Part shown: positions 28,528-37,288 of the stretch, in pieces
How positions within the stretch are numbered: position 1 is the first letter of the stretch
How the letters are laid out: each line of letters opens with the position of its first letter
Source: Viridibacillus sp050279675
GTDB lineage: Bacteria > Bacillota > Bacilli > Bacillales_A > Planococcaceae
NCBI RefSeq assembly: GCF_050279675.1
Contig: NZ_JBNNUK010000018.1
Coordinates: 1 to 64,000, forward strand
Length of the DNA stretch: 64,000 nt
Direction: 5' to 3'
Notes under the pieces: generated by a model
Databases searched by the model: none
What the model was told of the DNA's origin: nothing
Seen by the model: only the letters and a program-made list of their open reading frames with translations
Made by a program: the position numbers and the translations under genes

Positions 28528-28763
28528 ATGGAAACACTTAGTCGTTCTGAAGGCATCGTTTACGCTTTTGATAAAAATCACAAGCCTATTAAAACCATTT
28601 CATCAGGTACTACAATTCGTATAGAAACTTTCGATTGCTGGTTACCATGTTATTAAGTGCAGCTGGTCAAATGGAAATTTGCCAGATAGTCGATCCACTA
28701 ATGACAGTGCGCTTTGTTTTATCAAAATCAATACCATCTCAGTTTAATACGAGGATAATTTAA
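28528..28763 (+). pseudogene. Acetamidase/formamidase remnant with internal deletion
   Basis: ATG 28528, after AAGGGGG, opens a 42-residue frame (METLSRSEGIVYAFDKN, SGTTIRIETFDCW) resembling the N terminus of acetamidase/formamidase family enzymes, which are normally around 300 residues. It stops at 28656. An overlapping frame from 28647 to 28763 encodes LLSAAGQMEICQIVDPLMTV, resembling the C-terminal end of the same family. So the middle of the gene is deleted and the two ends are joined out of frame. A novel short peptide is possible but less likely. Confidence 0.75.
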
Positions 28764-28867
28764 ATCGAGTAGTAGCGGAGTAACAACATCTTATTGGAGA
28801 TTAGCATGTTTAGAACTTTGCCAAAAATTCATAAAACATTTACACTATTTTCAAGGGGGTTTTACAT

Positions 28868-29428
28868 ATGAAAACTGAACAACAATATTTTGATGAAACA
28901 ATTTCAATTCAAGATTATATGGATAGTATGACAACGCATAAGGATAACAGCTTTAAAGTGTATAATAATTATCAACTACCTGAGGATGAAGCACTCATTT
29001 CTTTACTGGTATCTAAAAAACCACATATTTTAACGATAACAGAAGACTGGTGTGGTGATGCGATGATGAACAATCCAATCATCCGCAAAATTGCAGAGGC
29101 CGCTAATTTAGAAATGCGTTGTGTATACCGTGACCAAAATTTAGAGTTAATGGATCAATATTTAACAAACGGTGGTCGCTCTATTCCGGTTTACATCATT
29201 TTAAGTGAAGCAGGAGAAGTGCTTGGAAAATGGGGACCACGTGCACCACAACTACAAGAATATGTGTTAGCAAAAAAAGCCACACTACCTGCACAGGACG
29301 ATCCTACATTTGAAGAGAAACAAAAGGAATTATTCTCAAGTATTACTGAAGAGAATGCTTCAAATGAAGAATTTTGGGGTTGGGTGTATGAGGATTTCCG
29401 TAAAGTTGTAACAGACAATTTAAAATAA
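28868..29428 (+). CDS. Thioredoxin-family protein with WCGD site
   Basis: 186 residues. A thioredoxin-like fold is indicated by ILTITEDWCGDAMMNNPIIRKIAE and GGRSIPVYIIL (cis-proline loop). The site carries one cysteine (WCGDA) instead of CxxC, so classical disulfide exchange is unlikely; this WCGD variant is a recognised Bacillales subgroup of unknown substrate. A GGGGG-rich site lies before ATG 28868. Monocistronic by context. Confidence 0.85.
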   Translation: MKTEQQYFDETISIQDYMDSMTTHKDNSFKVYNNYQLPEDEALISLLVSKKPHILTITEDWCGDAMMNNPIIRKIAEAANLEMRCVYRDQNLELMDQYLTNGGRSIPVYIILSEAGEVLGKWGPRAPQLQEYVLAKKATLPAQDDPTFEEKQKELFSSITEENASNEEFWGWVYEDFRKVVTDNLK

Positions 29429-29534
29429 AACCGTCATTTGCACAATAAGGATGATTCTGTATAATGGGATTGAAAGCTTTTCATGTTTGGACTGCTTCAA
29501 ACTTCAAAATTGATATCACATTATAAAAAATAAA

Positions 29535-29580
29535 GGGCTGCCTAAACGAATTTAATATAAACGTTGAGACAGCCTATTTT
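29535..29580 (+). terminator. Hairpin between the thioredoxin-like gene and dgkB
   Basis: GGGCTGCC...TAAACG pairs imperfectly with CGTTGA...CAGCC, followed by TATTTT; resembles the hairpin at 1105-1148. Confidence 0.55.
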
Positions 29581-29663
29581 GAGCCTTAAGTACTTTTGGG
29601 AACATTCCTCAGAATTTTTCCGTTAATATAATTAGAAAATTGTAGAGCAAAGAAGGTAATGAT

Positions 29664-30575
29664 ATGAAACGAGCACGAATCATTTATAACCCCACATCGG
29701 GTAGAGAAATTTTCAAAAAGCATCTACCTGAAGTATTAGAAAAATTAGAAGTCGCCGGCTATGAAGCCTCTTGTCATGCTACTACCTGTACTGGCGATGC
29801 GACTACTGCTGCAAAGGCAGCGGTTGAGCGTAAATTTGATGTGATCATTGCTGTAGGTGGAGATGGTACATTGAACGAAGTTGTCGCTGGGGTTAGTGAA
29901 TTTGAAGAGAGACCTAAAATTGGATTAATACCGATGGGGACAACAAATGACTTTGCACGTGCGGTACATATTCCACGAGATATAAGTCAAGCTGTAGAAA
30001 TTATTATAAAAGGTGATACTATTCCAGTGGACGTAGGATTAGTGAATGATCGACATTTTATCAATATTGCTGGTGGCGGTCGTATAACTGAACTGACTTA
30101 CGAAGTACCTAGTAAGCTTAAAACAATGATTGGGCAACTGGCTTATTATTTAAAAGGAATTGAAATGCTACCGTCTATAAAAGCTTCTAAAATGCGTATT
30201 GAATACGATGGGGAAGTATTTGAAGATGAAGCAATGATGTTCTTAATCGGCTTAACAAATTCAGTAGGCGGATTCGAAAAATTATCACCAAACTCAAGTA
30301 TTAATGATGGCTACTTCTCCATGTTTATATTAAAAAAATGTAATATCGCTGATTTTATCAAGCTTGTTTCACTTGCAGTTCGAGGAGAACATTTTAAAGA
30401 CCCACATGTTATCCATGCAAAGGCTAGCCATGTGAAAGTGACTTCAGATGAAGTAGTACAGTTAAATTTAGATGGTGAATACGGTGGGAATATTCCTGCT
30501 GAATTTAGAAATTTAAAAAGACATATTGAAGTCTTTGTACCAATTGCTGATATTAGAGAACAAGATAGACCATAA
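29664..30575 (+). CDS. dgkB: Diacylglycerol kinase
   Basis: 303 residues. Soluble DgkB/DagK, which phosphorylates diacylglycerol to phosphatidate for recycling after lipoteichoic acid synthesis. It starts RARIIYNPTSGRE; the nucleotide loop is VGGDGTLNEVVAG and PMGTTNDFARA follows. The order gatCAB-dgkB-rlmCD is conserved in Bacillus, here interrupted by a cytochrome bd operon. Confidence 0.95.
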   Translation: MKRARIIYNPTSGREIFKKHLPEVLEKLEVAGYEASCHATTCTGDATTAAKAAVERKFDVIIAVGGDGTLNEVVAGVSEFEERPKIGLIPMGTTNDFARAVHIPRDISQAVEIIIKGDTIPVDVGLVNDRHFINIAGGGRITELTYEVPSKLKTMIGQLAYYLKGIEMLPSIKASKMRIEYDGEVFEDEAMMFLIGLTNSVGGFEKLSPNSSINDGYFSMFILKKCNIADFIKLVSLAVRGEHFKDPHVIHAKASHVKVTSDEVVQLNLDGEYGGNIPAEFRNLKRHIEVFVPIADIREQDRP

Positions 30576-30589
30576 TATAATGAATGTTT

Positions 30590-30628
30590 TAAGACTAGAA
30601 GCCATGCTGCTTTCTAGTCTTTTCTTTT
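30590..30628 (+). terminator. Terminator after dgkB
   Basis: AAGACTAGAA / TTCTAGTCTT with a 10-base loop and a T-rich tail. Confidence 0.88.
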
Positions 30629-30632
30629 ATTT

Positions 30633-30771
30633 AAAATGTGAAATGCAAATTCTTTGCTCAAGATAAATATCAATTCACATTTTGAACATTCTTTTATCAT
30701 ATTTTGAACATGAATACGTGATAAATCTGTCACGTTCGGAAGTTAGAATACAGGCTGCTATGGGTATAATA
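30633..30771 (+). promoter_or_regulatory. Palindrome-rich control region of the cytochrome bd operon
   Basis: AAAATGTGAA (30633-30642) and TTCACATTTT (30674-30683) are perfect inverted repeats; ATTTTGAACAT is repeated directly near 30680 and 30700. CGTGA at 30717-30721 and TCACG at 30730-30734 form an 18-base palindromic box just before a promoter-like TATAAT at 30766-30771. Such boxes suggest a redox regulator (Rex- or FNR-like), but the regulator is inferred. Confidence 0.55.
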
Positions 30772-30792
30772 ATAAGTAAGGGAGAGTGCGCT

Positions 30793-30888
30793 ATGTATAA
30801 AACACATGAGAAGAAACTAATCTGGTTAAGCTTTATCGTAGCAGGTATTATGCTGCTGTCACTCGTCGGACGAATTTTTGGAAGCTGA
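30793..30888 (+). CDS. 31-residue membrane peptide preceding cydA
   Basis: MYKTHEKKLIWLSFIVAGIM and a short remainder: a charged N terminus and one transmembrane helix of about 20 residues. AAGGGAGAG lies 7 to 10 bases before ATG 30793, and its stop is 12 bases before cydA, so it is co-transcribed. Not recognised as a named family; an accessory subunit or assembly peptide of the oxidase, in the manner of CydX/CydS, is inferred from size, topology and place. Confidence 0.65.
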   Translation: MYKTHEKKLIWLSFIVAGIMLLSLVGRIFGS

Positions 30889-30900
30889 GGAGGAACAATC

Positions 30901-32247
30901 ATGGAAAATGAAAGTGCTGTATTTTTTAGCCGTGTCTTAACGGAGCTTACATTATCTTTCCATATCATTTACGCTACAATTGGCGTAGGTGTCCCATTGA
31001 TGATTATGATTGCACAATGGGTAGGGATTAAGAAGAATGATGAGCATTATATTCTACTTGCAAGGCGTTGGGCGCGTGGATTCGTTATTACTGTTGCAGT
31101 TGGTGTAGTAACAGGTACCGCTATCGGTTTGCAGTTATCGCTACTTTGGCCTAACTTCATGCAGCTAGCAGGTAATGTTATTGCATTACCACTTTTTATG
31201 GAGACATTTGCGTTTTTCTTTGAAGCAATCTTTTTAGGTATTTATTTATACACTTGGGACCGTTTTGAAAATCAAAAGAAACATTTATTATTATTAATTC
31301 CTGTTGCAATTGGTGCATCGATGTCAGCAGTCTTTATTACAATCGTGAATGCATTTATGAATGCACCACAAGGATTTGATATCGTAGATGGTCAGCTTGT
31401 TAATATACAACCAATTTTAGCGATGTTAAACCCAGCAATGCCTACTAAAGTAGCGCATGTGGTCGTAACAGCCTACATGACAGCAGCCTTTGTTTTAGCA
31501 GCTATTGCAGCATTTAAAATGCTTAAAGGATCAAATCACGTTTATCACAAAAAGGCGTTGTTCTTATTAATGAAAGTTGGTTTAGTATTTGCCGTTGCAT
31601 CAGCAATTATTGGAGATTTCTCTGCAAAATACTTAGTGGAATATCAACCAGAAAAGTTAGCAGCAGCTGAGTGGCATTTTGAAACTGAGAAAAATGCTCC
31701 ACTTGTTCTATTTGGTGTAACCGATGGTGAAGAAGTGAAGTATGCCATTAAAGTGCCTTATGCTTTAAGCTTTTTAGCACATTCAAATCCTACAGCTGAG
31801 GTTATTGGTTTAAATGAATTTCCAGAAGATGAAATCCCACCACTTTACATTCACTACTTGTTCGATACGATGGTCATGATTGGTATGTTCATGGTATTAG
31901 TGTCAGCAGTATATATTTTGGGGAAAATTCGAGGTTGGTCTTTTGTAAGTACCAAATGGTTCCGCTGGGTCATTGTTGCAGGAGGACCGTTATCTATTAT
32001 TGCCATTGAAGCTGGCTGGTGGCTTGCAGAAGTTGGTCGTCAACCGTGGATTTTACGTAAATATATGAAGGTAGCAGAGGCTGCAACAACAAGTGATCAT
32101 GTGGACATAATGTTGATACTATTCTGTGGCCTATATATTATTTTAGGTGTTGGTAGTGTCGTCGTACTTCGTCGTATGTTCCGTCACAATCCAATTGAAC
32201 AAGAAATTGAAGATCGCAAAGCTGAAAGAGGCGGTGACTTCTCATGA
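30901..32247 (+). CDS. cydA: Cytochrome bd-type quinol oxidase subunit I
   Basis: 448-residue multi-helix membrane protein that oxidises quinol and binds the haems. It starts FFSRVLTELTLSFHIIYATIG; EVGRQPWILRKYMKV is the GRQPW quinol-site motif. The length and GRQPW (not GWQPW) point to the short Q-loop, YthA/CIO-like type. GAGGAGG precedes ATG 30901. Its TGA overlaps the ATG of cydB. Confidence 0.93.
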   Translation: MENESAVFFSRVLTELTLSFHIIYATIGVGVPLMIMIAQWVGIKKNDEHYILLARRWARGFVITVAVGVVTGTAIGLQLSLLWPNFMQLAGNVIALPLFMETFAFFFEAIFLGIYLYTWDRFENQKKHLLLLIPVAIGASMSAVFITIVNAFMNAPQGFDIVDGQLVNIQPILAMLNPAMPTKVAHVVVTAYMTAAFVLAAIAAFKMLKGSNHVYHKKALFLLMKVGLVFAVASAIIGDFSAKYLVEYQPEKLAAAEWHFETEKNAPLVLFGVTDGEEVKYAIKVPYALSFLAHSNPTAEVIGLNEFPEDEIPPLYIHYLFDTMVMIGMFMVLVSAVYILGKIRGWSFVSTKWFRWVIVAGGPLSIIAIEAGWWLAEVGRQPWILRKYMKVAEAATTSDHVDIMLILFCGLYIILGVGSVVVLRRMFRHNPIEQEIEDRKAERGGDFS

Positions 32248-33269
32248 CATTAGAAATTCTAGGGATATCCGTATTATGGCTGTTTTTATTAGGCTATTTA
32301 ATAATTGGATCAATTGACTTTGGTGCAGGGTTTTTCAATGCTTATGGTGTATTAACAGGTCGAGAACATATTTTAACGAATATTATTCAACGTTATTTGT
32401 CACCAGTATGGGAAGTAACGAACGTATTCTTAGTATTCTTTTTCGTGGGAGTTGTTGGTTTCTTCCCGAAAACAGCTTTTTATTACGGGACAACATTACT
32501 CGTGCCAGCAAGTATTGCGATTATTCTCCTGGCTATTCGTGGTAGTTATTACGCGTTTGAATCGTATGGGTCACGGGGACATAAAGGTTATTCGTTTATG
32601 TACGGAGCAGCAGGATTGTTAATCCCAGCTTCATTATCAGTAGTGTTAACGATTTCTGAAGGTGGCTTTGTATCGATGGTGCATGGTAATCCAGTGCTCG
32701 ATTATCAAGCATTGTTCACAAGCCCATTAACTTGGAGTATAGTCGTGTTGGCTATAGCGGCTGTTCTATATATATCAGCGGTATTTTTAACTTGGTATGC
32801 AGATAAAGCTGGAGATCGAAAAGCTACAACGCTTTTAAGAAAATACGCGCTTATTTGGGCGGGGCCATTAGCAATTTCTGTTATTGGGATTATGTTTGAG
32901 TTAAGTAAACATAACGTCGAACATTATAATCGCATGATTGATATTGGTTGGATGTTCGGTCTGTCAGCAATCATGTTTGTCATTACAGTATGGTTTATTT
33001 GGAAGCAACGGCATTATAGCTGGGCGCTAGGCTTACTTGTTGGTCAATTTACTTTGGCATTTTTTGCCTATGGTATCTCACATTATCCATATTTACTTTA
33101 CCCATACTTGACTATATATGATAGCTTCACGAATCCAGCAATGGCAACCGCTTTAGTAGTTGCTTTCGTGCTAGGACTTTTACTGCTATTACCATCAATA
33201 TATTTGCTCTTGAAGCTATTCTTATTCAACAAAGATTATATTCGTGGGAAAAAAGACCATCATGCATAA
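32244..33269 (+). CDS. cydB: Cytochrome bd-type quinol oxidase subunit II
   Basis: 341-residue membrane protein with about eight to nine hydrophobic helices; GSIDFGAGFFNAYGV near the N terminus is the family signature. Partner of CydA, coupled by a 4-base overlap (ATGA). Confidence 0.92.
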   Translation: MTLEILGISVLWLFLLGYLIIGSIDFGAGFFNAYGVLTGREHILTNIIQRYLSPVWEVTNVFLVFFFVGVVGFFPKTAFYYGTTLLVPASIAIILLAIRGSYYAFESYGSRGHKGYSFMYGAAGLLIPASLSVVLTISEGGFVSMVHGNPVLDYQALFTSPLTWSIVVLAIAAVLYISAVFLTWYADKAGDRKATTLLRKYALIWAGPLAISVIGIMFELSKHNVEHYNRMIDIGWMFGLSAIMFVITVWFIWKQRHYSWALGLLVGQFTLAFFAYGISHYPYLLYPYLTIYDSFTNPAMATALVVAFVLGLLLLLPSIYLLLKLFLFNKDYIRGKKDHHA

Positions 33270-33284
33270 GGGAGGATTTTCAGA

Positions 33285-33392
33285 ATGGTTAATTTTCTAA
33301 TTTTTTATGCACCATTTATCATATTAGCAGCATCCATTGCCGTAGCCTTCTTTGTAGCGTTAAAAGATGGGCCAGTTACTAAAGGTGAATAA
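33285..33392 (+). CDS. cydS: CydS-like small oxidase subunit
   Basis: 35 residues: MVNFLIFYAPFIILAASIAV followed by a short polar tail. Length, single helix, FLIFYAP opening, central FFVALKDG and position right after cydB match CydS, the small third subunit of Geobacillus-type bd oxidase. GGGAGG precedes ATG 33285. A terminator follows at once. Confidence 0.85.
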   Translation: MVNFLIFYAPFIILAASIAVAFFVALKDGPVTKGE

Positions 33393-33403
33393 TTAACTTT
33401 TTA

Positions 33404-33440
33404 AATCCAAGTGTTGATTCTGGCACTTGGATTTTTTCTG
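33404..33440 (+). terminator. Terminator of the cyd operon
   Basis: AATCCAAGTG / CACTTGGATT with a 10-base loop and TTTTTT. Confidence 0.92.
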
Positions 33441-33469
33441 CATCTAGTTTTGTGTACCACACCATCGAG

Positions 33470-33551
33470 GTCGCTTCGAATACTCATATAAAGTAAAAAA
33501 GCGACTTCACATGAGTGTCCGCCACCGTTTGATGGGTGTGAACGGGCACTC
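33470..33551. other. Structured non-coding stretch before the rlmCD promoter
   Basis: GTCGCTT (33470-33476) pairs with AAGCGAC (33499-33505). ACTCAT in its loop (33482-33487) can pair with ATGAGT (33511-33516), giving a possible pseudoknot. GAGTGTCCG (33513-33521) pairs with CGGGCACTC (33543-33551). The stretch is more GC-rich than its surroundings and lies upstream of the promoter, so it is not the rlmCD leader. It could be a small RNA or a short dispersed element. Confidence 0.45.
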
Positions 33552-33558
33552 TGCGCTT

Positions 33559-33587
33559 TTGTTCCTTCTAAGAGGTCATGGTACAAT
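33559..33587 (+). promoter_or_regulatory. Promoter of rlmCD
   Basis: TTGTTC (33559-33564), a 17-base spacer and TACAAT (33582-33587), 30 bases before the start codon. Confidence 0.65.
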
Positions 33588-33616
33588 AGAAGAACTGAAA
33601 TGGAGGAAGTACGAAA

Positions 33617-34978
33617 ATGACAGCACCAGTAAAGAAAAATGACCGCTTGACGGTTTATATAGAAGACTTAACACATGATGGAGCAGGGGTTGCGAAAATC
33701 GATGGTTACCCACTTTTTATCCAAGGTGGACTGCCTGATGAAACTGCTGAAGTCCATGTATTGAAAACATTAAAAAACTATGGCTTTGCAAAAATTATCA
33801 GCATTACAGAACCTTCACCTGACCGCGTCGCTGCACCATGCCCAGTATTTGCACAATGTGGCGGTTGTCAGCTACAGCACTTATCATACGAAGGTCAATT
33901 GAAATGGAAAGAGAAAATGGTTCGTAATGTCATGACTCGTATCGGTAAGATTGACGCACCAGTGTTACCTGTTAAAGGTATGGACAATCCGTGGAACTAT
34001 CGCAATAAAGCTCAAATTCCATTTGGCTTAAATGGCGAAGCACCGATTGCAGGTTTTTACAAAACAAAATCACATGATATCGTCGATACAGATCGTTGCC
34101 TAATCCAAACGGCAGAAGCAGATGCCATTTTAGAAGGCTTAAAACCTCGCCTCTGGAAGTTAGGTATTAAACCATATGATGAGCGAACAGGACAGGGTAT
34201 GCTACGACATGTAGTAGTACGCAAAGGCCGTGCAACAAACGAAGTAATGGTAGTACTTGTAACGAAAAAGCGCATATTCCCGCAAGCTGAAGCAGCAGTG
34301 GAATTAATCAAGCAACTTGTACCAAATGTGACATCTATTATGCAAAATATTAATGGTGAAAAAACAAACGTTATCTTCGGTAACGATACGTTAAAACTTT
34401 GGGGCAATGACACCATTGAAGATACAATTGGCGATGTACGTTTCGAAATTTCAGCACGTTCATTCTATCAAGTAAACCCTGAGCAAACAGAAGTGCTGTA
34501 TAAGCAAGCTTTAGATTACGCAGACCTAAAAGGGGATGAAACAGTGATCGATGCTTACTGTGGCATTGGTTCAATTTCATTATTCCTAGCACAAAAAGCG
34601 AAATCTGTTATGGGTGTGGAAATCGTACCTCAAGCAATTGAGGATGCTAAACGTAACGCTGAACTGAATGGCTTTACAAATACGTATTTCGAGGCAGGTC
34701 CAGCGGAAGAAGTTATTCCTCGTTGGTACACAGAAGGTAAAACAGCAGACGTTTTAGTAGTCGATCCACCACGCAAAGGTTGCGACGAAGCATTGTTAAA
34801 TACAATTTTAGAGCAACGTCCAAAATGTGTTGTGTATGTATCATGTAACCCAGCTACATTGGCAAGAGATTTAAGAATCTTAGAAGATGGTGGCTATAAA
34901 ACACAGGAAGTACAACCCGTGGATATGTTCCCACATACGGCTCATTGCGAAGCTGTCGCGTGGTTGGAATTGATATAG
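33617..34978 (+). CDS. rlmCD: 23S rRNA (uracil-5-)-methyltransferase RlmCD
   Basis: 453 residues. N-terminal TRAM domain (VYIEDLTHDGAGVAKIDGYPLFI), a 4Fe-4S cysteine cluster (CPVFAQCGGCQLQH), a SAM-binding fold (VIDAYCGIGSISLFLA), DPPRKGCDEAL and the catalytic cysteine in YVSCNPATLARD. RumA-type enzyme; in Bacillus the single homologue modifies two 23S positions. GGAGG precedes ATG 33617. Confidence 0.92.
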   Translation: MTAPVKKNDRLTVYIEDLTHDGAGVAKIDGYPLFIQGGLPDETAEVHVLKTLKNYGFAKIISITEPSPDRVAAPCPVFAQCGGCQLQHLSYEGQLKWKEKMVRNVMTRIGKIDAPVLPVKGMDNPWNYRNKAQIPFGLNGEAPIAGFYKTKSHDIVDTDRCLIQTAEADAILEGLKPRLWKLGIKPYDERTGQGMLRHVVVRKGRATNEVMVVLVTKKRIFPQAEAAVELIKQLVPNVTSIMQNINGEKTNVIFGNDTLKLWGNDTIEDTIGDVRFEISARSFYQVNPEQTEVLYKQALDYADLKGDETVIDAYCGIGSISLFLAQKAKSVMGVEIVPQAIEDAKRNAELNGFTNTYFEAGPAEEVIPRWYTEGKTADVLVVDPPRKGCDEALLNTILEQRPKCVVYVSCNPATLARDLRILEDGGYKTQEVQPVDMFPHTAHCEAVAWLELI

Positions 34979-35299
34979 TAAAGTAAAAATAGACTCTTGC
35001 TACATGAAATAAAGTTGTGCAAACCGTGTGGATAAAGAATGGAGAGAAAAGGGGATATCCCTATCTCACCATCCTTTATCCACTTTTTGTTTGTAAACGA
35101 AGTACAGATTAAGAAAAAGAGGATAAGAAATATCTTATATGAGACGTGATAAAATCCAAGATTTAAGCTTTTTTATTGAATTTATCGAACTAAAAAAACT
35201 TTCAACCCAATTAAAGTCATAAAACTATTCTGAAAAAAGGGATTTACCGCTACATGAAGTTCATATATATAGAGTAAAAGTTAATGGGAGTGGAAATAA
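34979..35299. other. Intergenic stretch between rlmCD and the MFS gene
   Basis: Apart from the rlmCD terminator at 35028-35088 this 320-base AT-rich stretch contains no open frame or recognisable RNA that I can support. Confidence 0.6.
35028..35088 (+). terminator. Long terminator hairpin after rlmCD
   Basis: GTGGATAAAG (35028-35037) pairs with CTTTATCCAC (35074-35083), followed by TTTTT; the long loop holds a GGGATATCCC palindrome. Confidence 0.85.
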
Positions 35300-36577
35300 T
35301 CGGAAAAACAAAATAGCAGATACAGATGGGGTGTATTTGTTGCTGTATTGTTTACTTATTTGTTAATGGCAAGCCAACGAACCGCTCCAGGATTGATTAC
35401 AGACCAATTGATGAGGGATTTTAATGTAACTGCATCAACGATTGGGTTATTGACGAGTATACAATTTTTTGTATACACGAGTTTGCAAATTCCGATGGGG
35501 ATTTTGGCCGATCGTTTTGGTCCAAACTTTTTTCTAATTATCGGGGCAATACTTACAGGTTTAGGTACAATTATTTATAGTCTTGGTACACATGAATTTG
35601 TCCTGTTTTTTTCTAGAATATTAACTGGGATAGGGGATGCGACCATATGGGTTAATATGGTGCTAATTTTGGCCCAATGGTTTCATACAAAGGAATTTGT
35701 TCGATTAATTGGTCTGGCGGGCATGACAGGAAGTCTTGGTTTCTTATTGGCGACAGTCCCTTTCTCCACATGGATACTTTTACTTGGTTGGAGGGCAGCA
35801 TTTTTCTCAGCAGGATTATTATTATGTTTATGTGGATTTCTTCTTTATTTCGTACTTGTAAAAAAAACTAAACGAATCTTTTTGGATGAATCGGTAGTTG
35901 TAACAGTAGAGGTAGAACGCGAAAAAACATTAGTTTTACTGCGAAGAATATTTTCAAATCGGCAAGCATGGGCTCTATTCTTTTGTCATTTTGGAGTAGT
36001 TGGAGGTTATGTAGGGTTTATCAGTTCTTGGGCAGTACCATATGGGATGAATATGTATGAAATGACACGCTCAGATGCAAGCCAGCTGATTATGATCGGA
36101 CTCATTGGGGCACTTATTGGAGCTCCTCTAACTAGTTGGATTTCAAGCCGGTTAGAAACAATAAAAAGGCCATATATTGTCGTTCATAGCACTGTTTTAT
36201 TGGGGTGGTTTTCTTTCCTTGTATTTAATGGGCACCCGTCATTTTTCTTGCTAGTTATACTATTCTTTATCATTGGCTTTGGATATGGGGCAAGTGCATT
36301 AACCTTTGCAGCTGTACGTCAATCTTTCCCTATAAAAGAATCGGGCATTGTTTCTGGGGTTGCAAATACGGGAGGCTTTCTAAGTGCTGTATTGCTACCA
36401 ATCATTTTTGGATATATATTGGATCATTTCCAAGCTACTTCAGGGAATCAAGTTGGTGGATACTACTATGGTTTCTTCGCGCCAGTTATATTCTCCATAA
36501 TTGGCTTGATTGGAGTGATTTCATATAAGGAAAAGCGTCAGGTAACAGGAGATAAAACGAATATTAGCATATCTTAA
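35300..36577 (+). CDS. MFS transporter, start region possibly damaged
   Basis: Twelve-helix major facilitator with RTAPGLITDQLM, IPMGILADRFGP (loop 2-3 motif) and SRILTGIGDATIW; substrate unknown. The frame is open from 35300 but its first acceptable start is TTG 35348, which would cut into helix 1 (GVFVAVLFTYLLMASQR) and has no ribosome binding site. A good GGGAGTGG at 35286-35293 faces codons TAA-TCG-GAA in this frame. GTG 35290 opens another frame that ends within nine codons across an A-rich run. So the start codon was lost, or a one-base frameshift lies at about 35303-35314. Coordinates give the open frame. Confidence 0.7.
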   Translation, partial: SEKQNSRYRWGVFVAVLFTYLLMASQRTAPGLITDQLMRDFNVTASTIGLLTSIQFFVYTSLQIPMGILADRFGPNFFLIIGAILTGLGTIIYSLGTHEFVLFFSRILTGIGDATIWVNMVLILAQWFHTKEFVRLIGLAGMTGSLGFLLATVPFSTWILLLGWRAAFFSAGLLLCLCGFLLYFVLVKKTKRIFLDESVVVTVEVEREKTLVLLRRIFSNRQAWALFFCHFGVVGGYVGFISSWAVPYGMNMYEMTRSDASQLIMIGLIGALIGAPLTSWISSRLETIKRPYIVVHSTVLLGWFSFLVFNGHPSFFLLVILFFIIGFGYGASALTFAAVRQSFPIKESGIVSGVANTGGFLSAVLLPIIFGYILDHFQATSGNQVGGYYYGFFAPVIFSIIGLIGVISYKEKRQVTGDKTNISIS

Positions 36578-37288
36578 ATAACATAATTAAATATATTCCT
36601 TGAACGGTAGTTATTGTTGAAATGTATTTTTAGAAAAAAATATATGGTTCTTAGTTGACTAATCCTTTGTCATGCTTACTTTGAAAAAAAGTACATGGAA
36701 GCCTATGCAATCAATTGAAAAACACTAAATATAACTGAGAAAAAATGTTGATCTAATCATCAATTGAAATGCATTTCTGTTTATATTGATGACCTATTAA
36801 TCTAACAAATTTAGATAGTTTGTCTTGAGGAAGTCTAAACACAAAACCAATTACAGTGCGATGTTAAAGAAGACCATGGATTTGAAATATTCTATGGTCT
36901 TTTTTATATTCATGTTAATTCATAAAATAACTAATGGGTAGTATAGATTAGTTAGTGAGTGAGAAGATAAAGATGTACGAATACTAAGCTCTACTTAATC
37001 TTCTAGAAGCTAAAAAGAGAAATCGACATAACTTGAAATAAACGATATTTCTTGTGGAAATGGAGATCGTAAGAGTGTTTACACTTATTTGTAGAGTAGT
37101 TTGTCTTTATTGTTCTTCTGAATAGGTGATGTGAAAATAGATGTCGATTCCTAAAGCTAATTGATAGAAATAGAATTTTTTTTAGGTACTACTAACAACG
37201 TTGTGTATATACGTGTTAAGATTCTTAAAGGACAATCAAACAGCTGAAGCGACGAAGAAAAATAGCAATAGTATGAGGTGCATTATAA
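36578..37288. other. Non-coding AT-rich gap
   Basis: 711 bases without a supported gene. The only clear element is a hairpin with T-run at 36868-36908. Short frames on both strands lack ribosome binding sites and family resemblance. Confidence 0.6.
36868..36908 (+). terminator. Hairpin terminator in the gap
   Basis: AAGACCAT(GGATT) pairs with (ATTCT)ATGGTCTT, then TTTTTT. It lies nearly 300 bases after the MFS gene, so it may end a short RNA or mark a lost gene. Confidence 0.7.

Noticed and set aside
28528..28656. Novel 42-residue peptide gene
   Set aside because: Both this and the overlapping frame match opposite ends of acetamidase, so a deleted gene is the better reading, though translation is still possible.
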